From Diprion similis (taxonomy: Eukaryota; Arthropoda; Insecta; Hymenoptera; Diprionidae), in assembly GCF_021155765.1 (NCBI RefSeq), contig NC_060115.1:4154001-4218000 (forward strand): a stretch of 64,000 nt of DNA, in the 5' to 3' direction. Numbering within the stretch: position 1 is the first letter of the stretch; each line of letters begins with the position of its first letter. Below, piece by piece: positions 39,601 through 50,677 of the stretch. The notes beneath the pieces are model-generated. The model did not search any database. It was not told the DNA's origin and saw nothing but the letters and a program-made list of their open reading frames with translations. A program made the translations under genes and the position numbers.

Positions 39601-42600
39601 TTGATGTTATTTGAGGAAATTTGTATTGAACGAGGCATTGTTATCTCATAATCTAATTCTGAGTAATGATTGTTTTTATTGGCAAAAACATGCCATGATA
39701 AGCTTTTCTTTCTTATGCAGACCGTCAATGTACAGCTATACTAATTATTAATATCAAAGTATTTTGGCTTATGTGTTTGCGGTGGGTGGGTGTGTTGCAT
39801 GTAGAATTTTGATGGGGAGGAGTACTATACAACAAATGACGCGGCTCTACTCGTCGATACTGTTACAAACTACCTGGCCTTCCTCACCATCAACTGGAAA
39901 CAAATGCTTGGAAGACCTACTCTTACACTTGTAGCCACTCATAATCATCTAGGTATGCTATCAGCGTTGATCAGCATTTTTTCTGGAATTACGTTTACAA
40001 GTAATTCTATCATTGAAATGTTCGATTCAATCTAGAACAGACTAGAGCATTCAACAGTCTTAGAAATTCTGGAAGTGTCCTAGAATGTAACTCGTGTGCC
40101 AGAAATTTCGAAAATTCATCTTCATGATTTTTATGATTTGAATTGCGCTGGCCATCAAAATTTCTTGACTTTATATTAATGCATATTATCAGGCACATGA
40201 TTTCTTTTACAGTTTTGATTTTGAATTGTTAAGGTTTGCTCAAATGTTAAATTTCGTTGATAACTGTAAAGCAAGCAGAGCCGGGATATCAAATGAGTGA
40301 TATAACACTTTCATTGAAACTTCTGTTGGAAATGAATTTTATCTGTCTGCACATCTATATCAACTGAGCGAACCTGGTAGAAAAAACACTGTGCAGAACT
40401 GACCGTTGAATTTGGAATACAGCCTAAGATTTTGGGCGTCAATTCTACTGGGCAACCTGTTTTTTTTTTATTGAACATTATGAATCTTGATGGTATCTTA
40501 ATTGCTTTGGCATTTGCTTCAGGTCGCATAGCTTGTTAATTCTTTGAACTATACAGCTTCTTAAAGTATGATAGAAGCTATTCAATTTTGACGAATGATA
40601 TTAATAACATGACACATCGGTGCTGCTACCATTCTTTATTAAATCAAATACTTTATTGTAAAATTTTCTTGGTTTTTCAGATCAAGGGAAAATTCCCTTG
40701 GCCATGATCACTACAATGAAAAAATTAAAGAGTGGCTATATCAATGGAACTCGAGTATCCCTGGGAAATTTAAACGAATTCTTGAGTACCTCTTGTATCA
40801 CCAATTTAAGCTTCTTGGGTAGCTCAGAGGAAGGGAGACCTGATAAATTGAATCCCCAGGTAAAAGATAAATACTAATGCAAATTTCTCTTCAAACAAAA
40901 TTACGCAAATATATCAATCTCATTTGTTTATGATGATATAATTTGATATACATTTGTTCAAACTATTTCATGCTTAGGGATTTTGTAGTAACTTTGTTTT
41001 TACTGATAAAGATCCATACAAATCTTACAGGTTCAACAATACCTGGAGGATCACTTATTACGCGCCTTTCCGCAACGTTCTGGCCTTCTTAATCGGCCTG
41101 TTGCTCGGAGTGGACGAAATCTTAGACGCAAAATGTCTGTTAAGGGCGCTATAAAGAAAACTAGATCCATAGCGGTAGAACGTAAGTCTAAACAATTTTT
41201 ACCTAACATTTTTTAAACTATGGTATCCTATTAAGTTGTATTTTATAAAAACGGTCAATTTTCTTTCAATGCATTCTTCCACCAGTGGTTCCTATAAGTC
41301 TCCAAGAGCGTAAGTTTAGTAACATGTAATATACATGTCTATTTGATGACTTGTGAATGTAAAAACATTTAGTGCACTTGTATGCAGCACTAGCACTTTC
41401 TAGCTATAAGGAAAGGCGAAAACACAGTGAACACTGCATATGTACTTCCATCTCTTGCTTTGCACTCTTCTACTGGTAAAATAGTTTCCAAAATTCATCC
41501 AAGTTGAATAAATATTACACATTTTTTAGCTGAAAGTCTCGGAATGTCTGGAGATGATCGTAGAATTTCCGTGGGCTACTCGTCCAATCCATTTATCGAG
41601 ATAACAGATACGACAACAGCAAAGCAGCCCTCTCCTCCACCAGTAATCGTAACTCGTACACCGTCACCAACTGATGACCTGTTGCCATGGAAGCAATCCG
41701 CCAAGTCGCATAGACACAGATTAGCATCTGAAACACAATACGCTGATACCGAAGTGGAAGAGTTGTTAGCAATGTTAAGGGAAACTGAAAGTTTAGAAGA
41801 GCAGGGAGACATTCTGCAATATTTGGTAAAGTGTGTTGAAATAACACAGTTTCTACACCATCCTTCGATCTTTATTATTTTCTATAGATTTTAACAATTT
41901 GAGATTATCTGTAGGTTGATTCACAAGGATTACATTACGACACTGGTATGCTTGAGGAGGGGCGTCACGTTACTGTTAAAGACTTGCTTAAAGGATTATA
42001 TCAAAAGGCTTGCCAGCAAAAAATGTGGGGTATTGTAAGGCACACAGCTGGTATGCTAGGAAAACGCGTTGAAGATCTAGCCAAGGCTGTTACTGACTTG
42101 CTAGTACGTCAAAAGCAAGTGACAGTTGGCATGCCACCTTCGAATGAGTATACTATCGTCGCACCTTTGCCAGAAAACGAATTGAGATCTCTGATTCACC
42201 AAGCTTATGGTGATGATGAATCCACCGCCATGTTGACCCAGGAGCTACTTGTTTACTTGGCAATGTTTATTAGGACTGAGCCTCAACTATTTCACGAAAT
42301 GTTGAGGCTTAGGGTTGGATTGATTATTCAAGTTATGGCCACTGAACTTTCTCGAACATTAATTTGTACTGGAGAGGAAGCATCTGAACATTTACTGAAC
42401 TTATCTCCATTTGAAATGAAAAATTTGTTACATCATATTATGAGTGGCAAGGAATTCGCCATAAGTAGCGGTAGGTTTTGCTTGTATGCAAATATGAATA
42501 CCTATTTAGCCGTATGTGTTAACATATAAATATTAAACGAAAATTTCTCACAGTTGGACGTGGAAACTTCTCTGTCATTAGCTGTAAATCTGGCAGAGTT

Positions 42601-43548
42601 AGCAGGGTAAGCAAAATTTATTTGTTTGACTTCAAGCATTGAATCGCCAGTTTGCAACAATGGTAATTTCCAAATAATGTGAATTCTTTTGTGAATTTGT
42701 TTGATATTGTATATTTTGTAGAAATCTCAAATTGGTTCTTTTCTGGGAGTCGACCAAACGGATGGCGGTGAATTAGAGCCTGATAGACAAGGTCAATGGT
42801 TGCGAAGACGGAGGCTGGATGGAGCCTTGAACAGAGTACCTAGAGATTTTTATCCTCGTGTATGGGGGGTGCTTGAAAGAGTAAGTGTAAACACAACTAA
42901 GTTAATCATTCCTTCAGATAAGTTGTCTGAATTTCTAGGAAGAGTCATAAAAGTATAGTAAGACTTATGAATTGTTTATTTCTTTAGTGTCAAGGTCTGG
43001 CTATCGAGGGCAGAGTTCTTCCGCAGAATTTAACGCAAGAAATGACACCCGGAGAATTAAAATTCGCACTAGCTGTCGAAACTGTTCTTAATACTATACC
43101 ACAACCAGAATATCGTCAGCTAGTAGTGGAGGCTCTAATGGTTCTCACTTTAGTTACTGAATACAATGTTGTAGCTTCGCTAGGCGGGCTTATTGCCGTA
43201 GAACATTTAGTGCATAAAGCAAATGCCATATTTTTGGAGGATCAGGTGATTATCCACTGCGATGAAAAATTTTTACAACTCCAAGAAATGTGTATAATCA
43301 ACGTTCATTTGTTTTTTTAGATGAACGCAGATGGTGACGCAACACTCTGTTGCGCTAAGCCAAAAGAGCAGCGTGAGACGACTGCAACAGGAGGCTTACT
43401 TTGTGGCGGTGCTGCTTATGTCTGTCAACATTTTTATGATAGTGCGCCAAGCGGCAGTTACGGAACCATGACATATATTACAAGGGCTATAGCTTCTTTA
43501 TTGAATTGTCTACCAAAAGATGGGGACCTAGAATGTTCAGTGTCATAG
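36624..43548 (+). CDS. PHKA: Phosphorylase b kinase regulatory subunit alpha
   Basis: With one of two alternative exons, fifteen exons give 3621 nt, 1206 aa (human PHKA1 has 1223): 36624-37106, 37190-37635, 37792-38107, 38228-38441, 38526-38635, 38730-38877 or 39805-39952, 40681-40859, 41031-41181, 41286-41309, 41530-41825, 41915-42470, 42554-42606, 42722-42880, 42988-43245 and 43321-43548. The start [12 protein letters not shown] is identical to vertebrates, and the N-terminal half is the family's GH15 glucoamylase-like domain ([29 protein letters not shown]). The C-terminal half has the conserved [39 protein letters not shown] and [18 protein letters not shown]. It ends [14 protein letters not shown] and then CSVS, a CaaX-like box; vertebrate alpha subunits end CAMQ and are farnesylated. 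Known role: largest subunit of the hexadecameric kinase that activates glycogen phosphorylase. RRIS and RKMS sites in the linker resemble PKA targets. A splice acceptor at 36589 suggests upstream non-coding exons. Confidence 0.96.
38730..38877 (+). other. PHKA: PHKA alternative exon 6a (mutually exclusive)
   Basis: 148 nt, entering in phase 0 after FAFTPQ and leaving in phase 1. It encodes [15 protein letters not shown] through [16 protein letters not shown]. It is homologous to the next exon and to the single vertebrate segment beginning just after TFTPQ. The acceptor has an A-rich run instead of a strong pyrimidine tract, which fits a weak, regulated site. Confidence 0.85.
39027..39058 (+). 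other. Perfect 12-bp stem with 8-nt loop between PHKA exons 6a and 6b
   Basis: GTGATATCAATC at 39027-39038 is exactly complementary to GATTGATATCAC at 39047-39058, with loop AACCAGTC. It lies in the intron separating the two mutually exclusive exons, about 150 bases after exon 6a. A role in splicing is inference. Confidence 0.6.
39805..39952 (+). other. PHKA: PHKA alternative exon 6b (mutually exclusive)
   Basis: 148 nt, the same length and phases as exon 6a. It encodes [18 protein letters not shown] through [16 protein letters not shown]. The aligned core MLGRP and final HL are shared with 6a while flanking residues differ. Including both exons would shift the frame (296 nt), so use must be exclusive. 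Confidence 0.85.
41286..41309 (+). other. PHKA: 24-nt PHKA micro-exon
   Basis: It is bounded by an AG acceptor (CCACCAG) and a GTAAGT donor, entering and leaving in phase 1, so it can be included or skipped without changing frame. It adds LVPISLQE between the RKMSVKG/TRSIAVE stretch and the RRISVGY site of the linker. Confidence 0.7.
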
Positions 43549-44076
43549 ATACATTATTACCTATTATTGTTATTATATTAGTTTTGTCACGACTTTCCAA
43601 AGAGAGGACTCTGTATTGACTATGGTATATAAAAGACGTAGTTGATAATATTTATTTTACTTATCTTCACTTTACAATGCTAAACGCCAAGTATCAAGTG
43701 TTAAAATTTGCCAAATAATTTAAATATATTGCCCAACAATGGTTTCTATATTGTGTGGAACCTAGTTCCTAGTAGGAACATTGTATGCTCCATTGACCAT
43801 TTTCATTAGAAATCTCATTAAATCCGTATTGAACAGTTGATGTGGTGCAAGTTAGTTTGCTTGGATCCTTGAGAAAAATTGGGCTTATTGATTTTGGAAT
43901 AGGAGCAAGTGTCAATAATAAGCTTTGATTAGGCTTGTAATTTGCAGTGTTTTGTTCGTGATCCAGTTTAGTTTCACGTGTGTTATAAAATCCTTGTCAG
44001 TAAATGCTTACCTAGTGTATTATGCAATTTGCGTTGATGTGTAAACGTATTAAAGTATAGTTTAACCATGGTAAAA

Positions 44077-44082
44077 AATAAA
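44077..44082 (+). terminator. Candidate polyadenylation signal, PHKA
   Basis: AATAAA on the plus strand about 530 bases after the PHKA stop and only 95 bases from the facing stop codon of mRpL28. Confidence 0.45.
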
Positions 44083-44176
44083 GATAGATTTAAATTCATT
44101 TCGCCAGTTTACTAATATTTTTTTTTTTTTTAAATATACATATACATAATAGAGTCAATGCTACATCAGTTTCTTT

Positions 44177-45630
44177 TTACGAAGTCGTTGTACTCTTGGA
44201 TAGTGGATTAAGCCTCGAAAACCATGAACTGGAACAAAAATTAAAGAGTAAAAGTTTTTTTTTAATATTACAACACCTATGTTAAAACTTTGAAACTATT
44301 GTACAAGTTAAAATTTTAATACTAGAAAATTTTCTATAATTACGAAATGGATAATTAATGTAAATACTGCTTTATGATTTGTTTCATACCTAGATTCTTC
44401 TGCTTCATCAGATTTTTTAGTATCATTTTGTAACTCAGTTATAAGTTCCGCTCGATACTGATGTTTCAGTGGAGCAATCACTGTCTGAGCAGCTTTTATT
44501 GTAAACATCTTCACGCAGGCCTCATGCCAATTTAAGCCATACCATTCGATTTCTTCTTTTGTGTACTATAGATAATTATTTTCAAATCATTTAGGCTGTA
44601 GGAAATTATTAAATACTGCCCAAGTGAGTATTAAATATTTTATTTACTTACAGCGGATAAATATTGCTCATATCTGGAGTAAACTTTTTCTTTCTTGATA
44701 GGATCGTTGGGATAAAGAGATTTTTCCGACAATGCTTCAAGAATTTTCTTTTTAAGTTTCAAAGCCAGCTCAGATTTCAAATCGTAAGCTGGTGTCTATA
44801 TAGAAACGATGAGAATTTTTAAACATGTCAATCAACACTGTATTTAATACTGATGAATAGATTAGTACCTTCAACAAATAGTAGTCGAATCCATAATTTT
44901 TGTGAATCAAATCCAAAGTTCTTTCGGTGAGGGTGACACGCATATACTTATCAAGAACTTCGCTGTAAACGACGGATCTTTTCAGTGCAGGAACCCAGAA
45001 ATGTGGAATTTTCTGTTTATCTGGATGTCGTTTTTGAAAACCTTGTATTACAGCTTCACCACCCCATAAACCTTGGTGAGACTCTTTGGGATACTTTAAT
45101 GGAAGTGGAACATTTTGTATTGGATATCTGTAAGTGAATTTATATCATCTTAAAAAACCTTGCAAGTTTTTCATGCTCTCAGAGTTGTGTGGCACAGATC
45201 ATCACATTTATCAGGGAAAGATGAAAATCGATTGTAGCATGTTTACAGGGGAAGTATTTAATTCGAGGAAAATCATTACACTTCTCCAGTAGCCTCATTT
45301 CTTTCATATTTTCCTTCCTTTTCAATGTAATGTACAGGGGTGGGTTTTGCATATTTCCATTCGGCATAAAACTTCTTGTACGCGGCAGGCATTTCTGCTC
45401 CAATTCCAAATTCGAGGCGGTTTGATTGTTTGACATAGTACAGTCGCATACCCTGTAATAAAAAATTCGTTATATGCGGTAAAGATGATTGAAACTATAA
45501 CATTCTGAACGGATCTTGAGATTAATTTTGTGAGGTTAGCTTACAAATTTATGGTGAGTAATAAAGATAATTGGCTAATACGTGCATTAAATTGAAAGTT
45601 CCTTACCTGAGCTAGTTTATTAGTCGTCAT
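44177..45630 (-). CDS. mRpL28: Mitochondrial large-subunit ribosomal protein L28
   Basis: Six minus-strand exons, 45607-45630, 45280-45452, 44869-45127, 44652-44795, 44390-44565 and 44177-44228, give 828 nt and 275 aa; human MRPL28 has 256. Recognisable family blocks are LPLKYPKESHQGLWGGEAV, HFWVPALKRSVVYSEVLDK, ERTLDLIHKNYGFDYYLLK, TPAYDLKSELALKLKKKIL and WYGLNWHEAC. It is a structural protein of the 39S subunit in the mitochondrial matrix. The first exon codes for only eight residues (MTTNKLAQ) ending exactly at a donor. The last exon is uncertain: in the spliced phase it ends STTTS, while an alternative register of the same sequence encodes a basic GFRGLIHYPRVQRLRKKK tail. The body of the call is secure. 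Confidence 0.92.
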
Positions 45631-46131
45631 TGTATATTAAAAAATGTAACAGGGATGTAAGATATAATTAAATCTTGTTCAATTTGATTTCACTCTCTCT
45701 CTACACTCTTGCCAAACTCAGTCTTTGGTTACAAATTTACAGTCAGTTTCGTCTGCAGTTCAGATCAGCTCAGACCGACCGATAGATCGTATCGTGGAAC
45801 TGCCGTCGACTTTGATACCATCGAATCTAGCCTTCAGCCGGTTGTTGAATATCGACAAATTTCACGTAAACAGTGGAACAGTAGCTGAGTATTATAATAG
45901 AATTTAATACTTTTTTGTAAAGCAGAACTTTTGACAGTTTTTAAGATTGTAATAATAATAAAAAAACACAATTTGTCGAAAGAAGGATAAACAAGTGCTA
46001 CGACATGGGCTGAATCCCGTGTCGAACACCACGCGTATACGTGCGATATTTATTCCAATTAATGTGATGTCAAAAAAATCATGTTATCACAGGAATATCT
46101 TATAGAGGTACTAGCGCGATAATTCATCATC
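45631..46131. promoter_or_regulatory. Shared upstream region of mRpL28 (-) and snz (+)
   Basis: The divergent start codons are 501 bases apart. A CT-repeat stretch (CACTCTCTCTCTACACTC) lies near 45691 and a GC-richer stretch around 45750-45850, which suits a promoter. The 45725-45907 open frame has no motif. Promoter function is inferred. Confidence 0.45.
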
Positions 46132-49100
46132 ATGCAAATAATGCTACTGTACATTTTTCCTGGAATCGTGGCCAACTTTGCTGTACTGCTGTATTGGCCT
46201 GACTTAGCATGGTACTCTTTTTACGGATTTTTCACACTTTCCTGTTGTTTGTTTGGAACATTTGCCGTCATTCAAGTGCACATTGCTCTGTCGCCAAAGC
46301 ATCATACTGGGTTAGGTACTGTGAAAACTGTTGCAGATATGGATGCCTTCAGGCACATGATTATGGTATGTTTATAAGTTTTCCATAGTCAATGCCAGAA
46401 TTTATTTGTACTAATGCACTTTCTGAGGACGGATCGGCTGACTTTTGACCAAAGAAGCTGTATCAATTACGTTTATCAATTTGTTTGATTCTTTTACAGA
46501 AAGGATATGAACCCAAGTTATCAGCAGTGCGAAAACCAGCTCGATATCCGCTGGTCTTTACTAGAATGGTAGATGGAGCGTTACAGAATCTTCTTGATTT
46601 AGCCTTTAAAGATTTTGTTGGATCTTGGCTGGCAGAACTGGCTTTTGGCTCTGAACAAATAGTTGATAACATGAAGCAAGACGTTTGGGGTGCTATACAA
46701 AGTCTACATGATAGATTGGCTCGTGTAGATCATACGAAGCTTGTGGCATGCGATTTGGTCAACAAAGTTACCTTTCATTTTGAAAAGATCAGAATTGCCC
46801 AAGCTGCAGCGTGAGTTTTATTTATATCAGCATCTTGATATTAAGAAGAGAGTTGAAAAGTCGCTTATTCAAAAAATCTCCTTAATCTCACTAGTTTTAA
46901 TTAATGATTTGAATTTCTTTAATTACAGAATGGAGGGTGAAGATCCAGTGTTCATTCTGTCGGCACACCTCATGTCACCGTTAGACGAATTAGAGTACTT
47001 GAGATTAGTTAGCGAGATATGTATCATGTTTTTTTTACCTCGAAGCTACTCTTTGTCTCCAGCTAAATTTCTTCTCAGAGAAGTTATCACTTGCAAAAGT
47101 AAGTGCGATATCAAGTAGTGGAAATAATAGAGTTGATTTTGCAACGAACTTAGAACTTGTTAAAAATGTTTTTTAAATCATTCTCAGTATTAAAGCCAGC
47201 GATAGATCTAATAACAGATCCAGACTACATAAATCAGAAGATTCTGCTTTACATTGAACAACAACAGCTTACGGAAGCGATGCATAAAAAGACTTACGAG
47301 TATGCAGAATCGTTTGAAGACTTTATCCAAATGATTAAGAACTCCAAGGATTTGGAAGTTCTAAAACATATCAGATATAACATAGTCACTGAAATTATGC
47401 AGGCTACAACTATACAAAATGTTAAAAGAGCTCAGGGACTAGATCCTGAAAGCAATAATCTTGGTAAATCAGATGTTGTTCAGGCGAGAAAGTTGAAACG
47501 ATATATCAGTCAGTTAACGTATGCCAAAAACATTTGCGAATGTCATATGCAAGCTCTAGGCTGGAATGACTATCCTGTACAGGTGTGCCAATTTTTAAAA
47601 ATTGTTTTTCATTATTTCACTTGCTTTTATTCTAAAATGAATTTTTTCTGCTCTCTTAGGAAAGTGACATATCTGATCCAGCTGCAGTTGCGGATGGTCG
47701 AATAGTACCTTTACAGGTAATCCTAGACAATGTCACTGGACGCCGTTATCTGTCTCAGTTTTTAGAGCAAGTCGCTAGCCAAGGATTGATCGGTTACTGG
47801 GCAGCAGTACAAGAATTGCGTGCTGCTGAAAGATCAAGTTGGCACCAATTGGGAGCAGAAATATTTTATACATATATTAGGTCCCCGACTGCTGAAATTA
47901 AAGTCGACAAGAATCTGCGGAAGAGAATGGAAAGTTTTTTACTGGGAGATAAAGGACCTGAGGTATTTTATGAAGTTCAGGAGAATGTTGTTAGAACTTT
48001 GGAAGAAAAGTATTATTCGTCATTTCTCGTCAGTGAACATTATAAAAAAATGCAGGAGGCATTGATCAACGAAAGAGCAGATGGTACGTTTATACAATTT
48101 TTATTACTATCAGTTATTTATAAATCAAGAATATCGTTTAGCGGTGATTTACACGATATTGTTTTGGACATATGCATTAAAGTCTGCATCAAAGTAGGGC
48201 ACAGTTTCTTTCTTAATACTGTGAATGAAAGTTTCTGTGTTATTCAATAATTGGTATGGAGAAATCTATTATTGTAAAGTAGACCAATATTTACAATATT
48301 ACAAAAAATTTTAAGTATAGCGCTACTTTGGTAATAACTTTTCGCACTTAACACTAAGCCTTTGTCCTCTAATCAAGTTTTGATGTTGACTCTTACTGTT
48401 CTCTCACGCTCTGTAGAAGACTGTAAGTGAATTTTTTTCCATCCATAGAACACTACGTCAGTTAACATCGACGATGTAGATAACTAATGGTCGTACTCAA
48501 CTTGTTATCAATCTGAAAATAACATATACTCGCACTTGGGATATTACAATTGATCAAAAATGATATCTTTATCTGTTATTTTCATCGTCGAATGTTTCTA
48601 ATGCTTTTACACTATGCGTAGTATTGATCAAGCACAACAGCAGCTTTACGACATTAAATTTCTTATATTCATTGCTACAGCTTTTCGAGTGCAATTTATT
48701 TCATAAAGCCTCTAGCAGTGCTGCTCTTCGACTATGCTGTAGAATATTTAGAATACTCTACTCATGTGGAAAATTGGTGATAAACTTTTGAAGTAAGACT
48801 TGTAAATATTAGGTCTATTGGAAGAATGTCAGTTGGCGGATGGAACTATATCTGAAACTTCTTCATTACTGGTTGGTGAACATTCAAATTATGCTCGTAG
48901 TAAACTTGATCAGCTCCAAGAAAAGCTAAGCAATAAAATGCAAGCGTTACAAGCACTTAGATCATCGCTAAAACCAGAGAGTAGAGTTTTGAGTATTTTG
49001 GAGAAGGAAGTCGAGTGGCTGCAGGGGGAAAGAAGGCAGCTCGAAGCTCATTTAACTCATACTGAAATGTGGGCGGAACATTTGGGGCACTGGACAGCAG

Positions 49101-50677
49101 ATGTTCAAAGTGCTGAGGTATTTTTTTGTTATCAAATGTTACATAGCGTGTTGAAGATAATTAGCTAGCTGGAGTAGCTAATTAGCTAGCTGGTAATTTA
49201 TGAGATCAACCATTGTTCTAGGGTTACATTAAGTATGATGAAAGAAATATTTCATCATATATTTCCAATATTGAAATAAATCTATGTTTTGTCACTTGCC
49301 ATATTTGTAAAACGATGAATGCATTCCATCAGATCCCAGAAAATGGAGAACCGCCACAATTTGTACTCGTGGTGCACATGGCTGAGGATGAAAATAACGA
49401 AGAGAGTATATCAACGGGTTGGGTTGTGCTCAGAAGATTGCCTGAATTCCAAGAACTCCACAGAAAATTACGTCAGTTATGTTCAAACGTGAAGAATCTT
49501 GAACTTCCCTCTCAGCCGCTGAAATTCTTTGGAAAATCTGACAGAAACAGTTTGGACAAAGCAAAGATACAGATTCAAAAATATCTAAATGTGGGATCTT
49601 TATACTCCTAGCTTTGACTGACCACAGCAATAAATAAATCTTATTGATTTCATCCTTAAATTTTTCAGTATGTTTTGGAAGATGATCGTCTGAACCAAAG
49701 TGAAGCTCTGTATGCATTTTTAAGTCCGAGCTCTGAACATTTGAAACACACAGCTCCATCACCTAAAAAATCTCGCTTTTCTCTATCGACTCTGTTTAAA
49801 ACGTAAGTGAAAAACTGTTGTCGCCAAATAAACGCAGATCCACTAGTTTATAAGTGAAAAATGTTTTCAGTGGTTCAGGAGGCAGCGGCGATTCCAGAGA
49901 CAAGGACGAAGAAGAAGATTACTCGTTATTGTTGGATGATGGAGAAGGAGGTCGTATGGGTAATTCCGATGGCATGGGATCTGGTAAAGATGCGATTGCT
50001 GAACCCCTTTACAACCTGCTTGGAGAAGTCTTTGATCTTAGAGGCGTATTTCGATGGCTAAGGAGATCTTTGATTACATTTGTTCAAATTACTTATGGTC
50101 GAACGATAAACCGGTGAGCCGGTTGATATTTTTATAATTTCCTGTTTGATGAAATATTTGTTGAGTGAACAAACTTTTTTATCGCTTAAACCCTGCACTA
50201 TTGTAATGCTTTTTACAGGCAAGTTAGAGAAACTGTAGGATGGGTATTTTCTGAGCCAATGTTACATTATTATATACAATTGTTTACAAAATCGTGGTGG
50301 CCAAACGGCCAGATGTGCGTGGAAAACAACGTTCGTTCTGATGAGGAGAAATTGAAAACTAGAGGAGAGGCTCGCAGACAATTCTTGAATAATGTACCTG
50401 AAGTTCTGACCAATTTGGTCGGCGCTCAAAGTGCCCAACGTGGAGCCACAAAAGTATTTGATTCGCTACAAAATGTTTACCTGAACAAGCAGTTGTTTTA
50501 TGTAAGTAAATGCATATTAATGTATCAAGGAGTTCTACGGCAAACCGAGTTCTCAACAAGCAAACTACGATTTTAAACTAAATAGGTAGAATTTTCAAAG
50601 CATCTTATAATCTTATATTACAGGATATCTTCGAAGTCCTCATGTACGAAGTATTTCCAGAGCTACATCCAAAATAG
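46132..50677 (+). CDS. snz: Snazarus / sorting nexin-25 (PXA, RGS, PX, nexin-C)
   Basis: Eleven exons, 46132-46365, 46500-46810, 46929-47098, 47188-47582, 47660-48083, 48813-49117, 49333-49590, 49669-49802, 49871-50113, 50219-50501 and 50624-50677, sum to 2811 nt, 936 aa. Order of parts: two N-terminal membrane helices (MLLYIFPGIVANFAVLLYW onwards), a PXA domain in exons 2-4 (LRRxx-like GSWLAELAFGSEQ, LVSEICIMFFLP), a stretch ITDPDYINQKILLYIEQQQ then EIMQATTIQNVKRAQGLD typical of SNX25, an RGS domain in exon 5 ending KYYSSFLVSEHYKKM, a coiled coil in exon 6, the PX domain in exons 7-8 and a nexin-C domain in exons 9-11. SNX25 wording rather than SNX13 or SNX14 fixes the subgroup. Known role: fly Snz is an ER-anchored protein tethering ER, lipid droplets and plasma membrane through PX lipid binding. 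An acidic, glycine-rich linker (GSGGSGDSRDKDEEED) precedes nexin-C. Confidence 0.94.
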
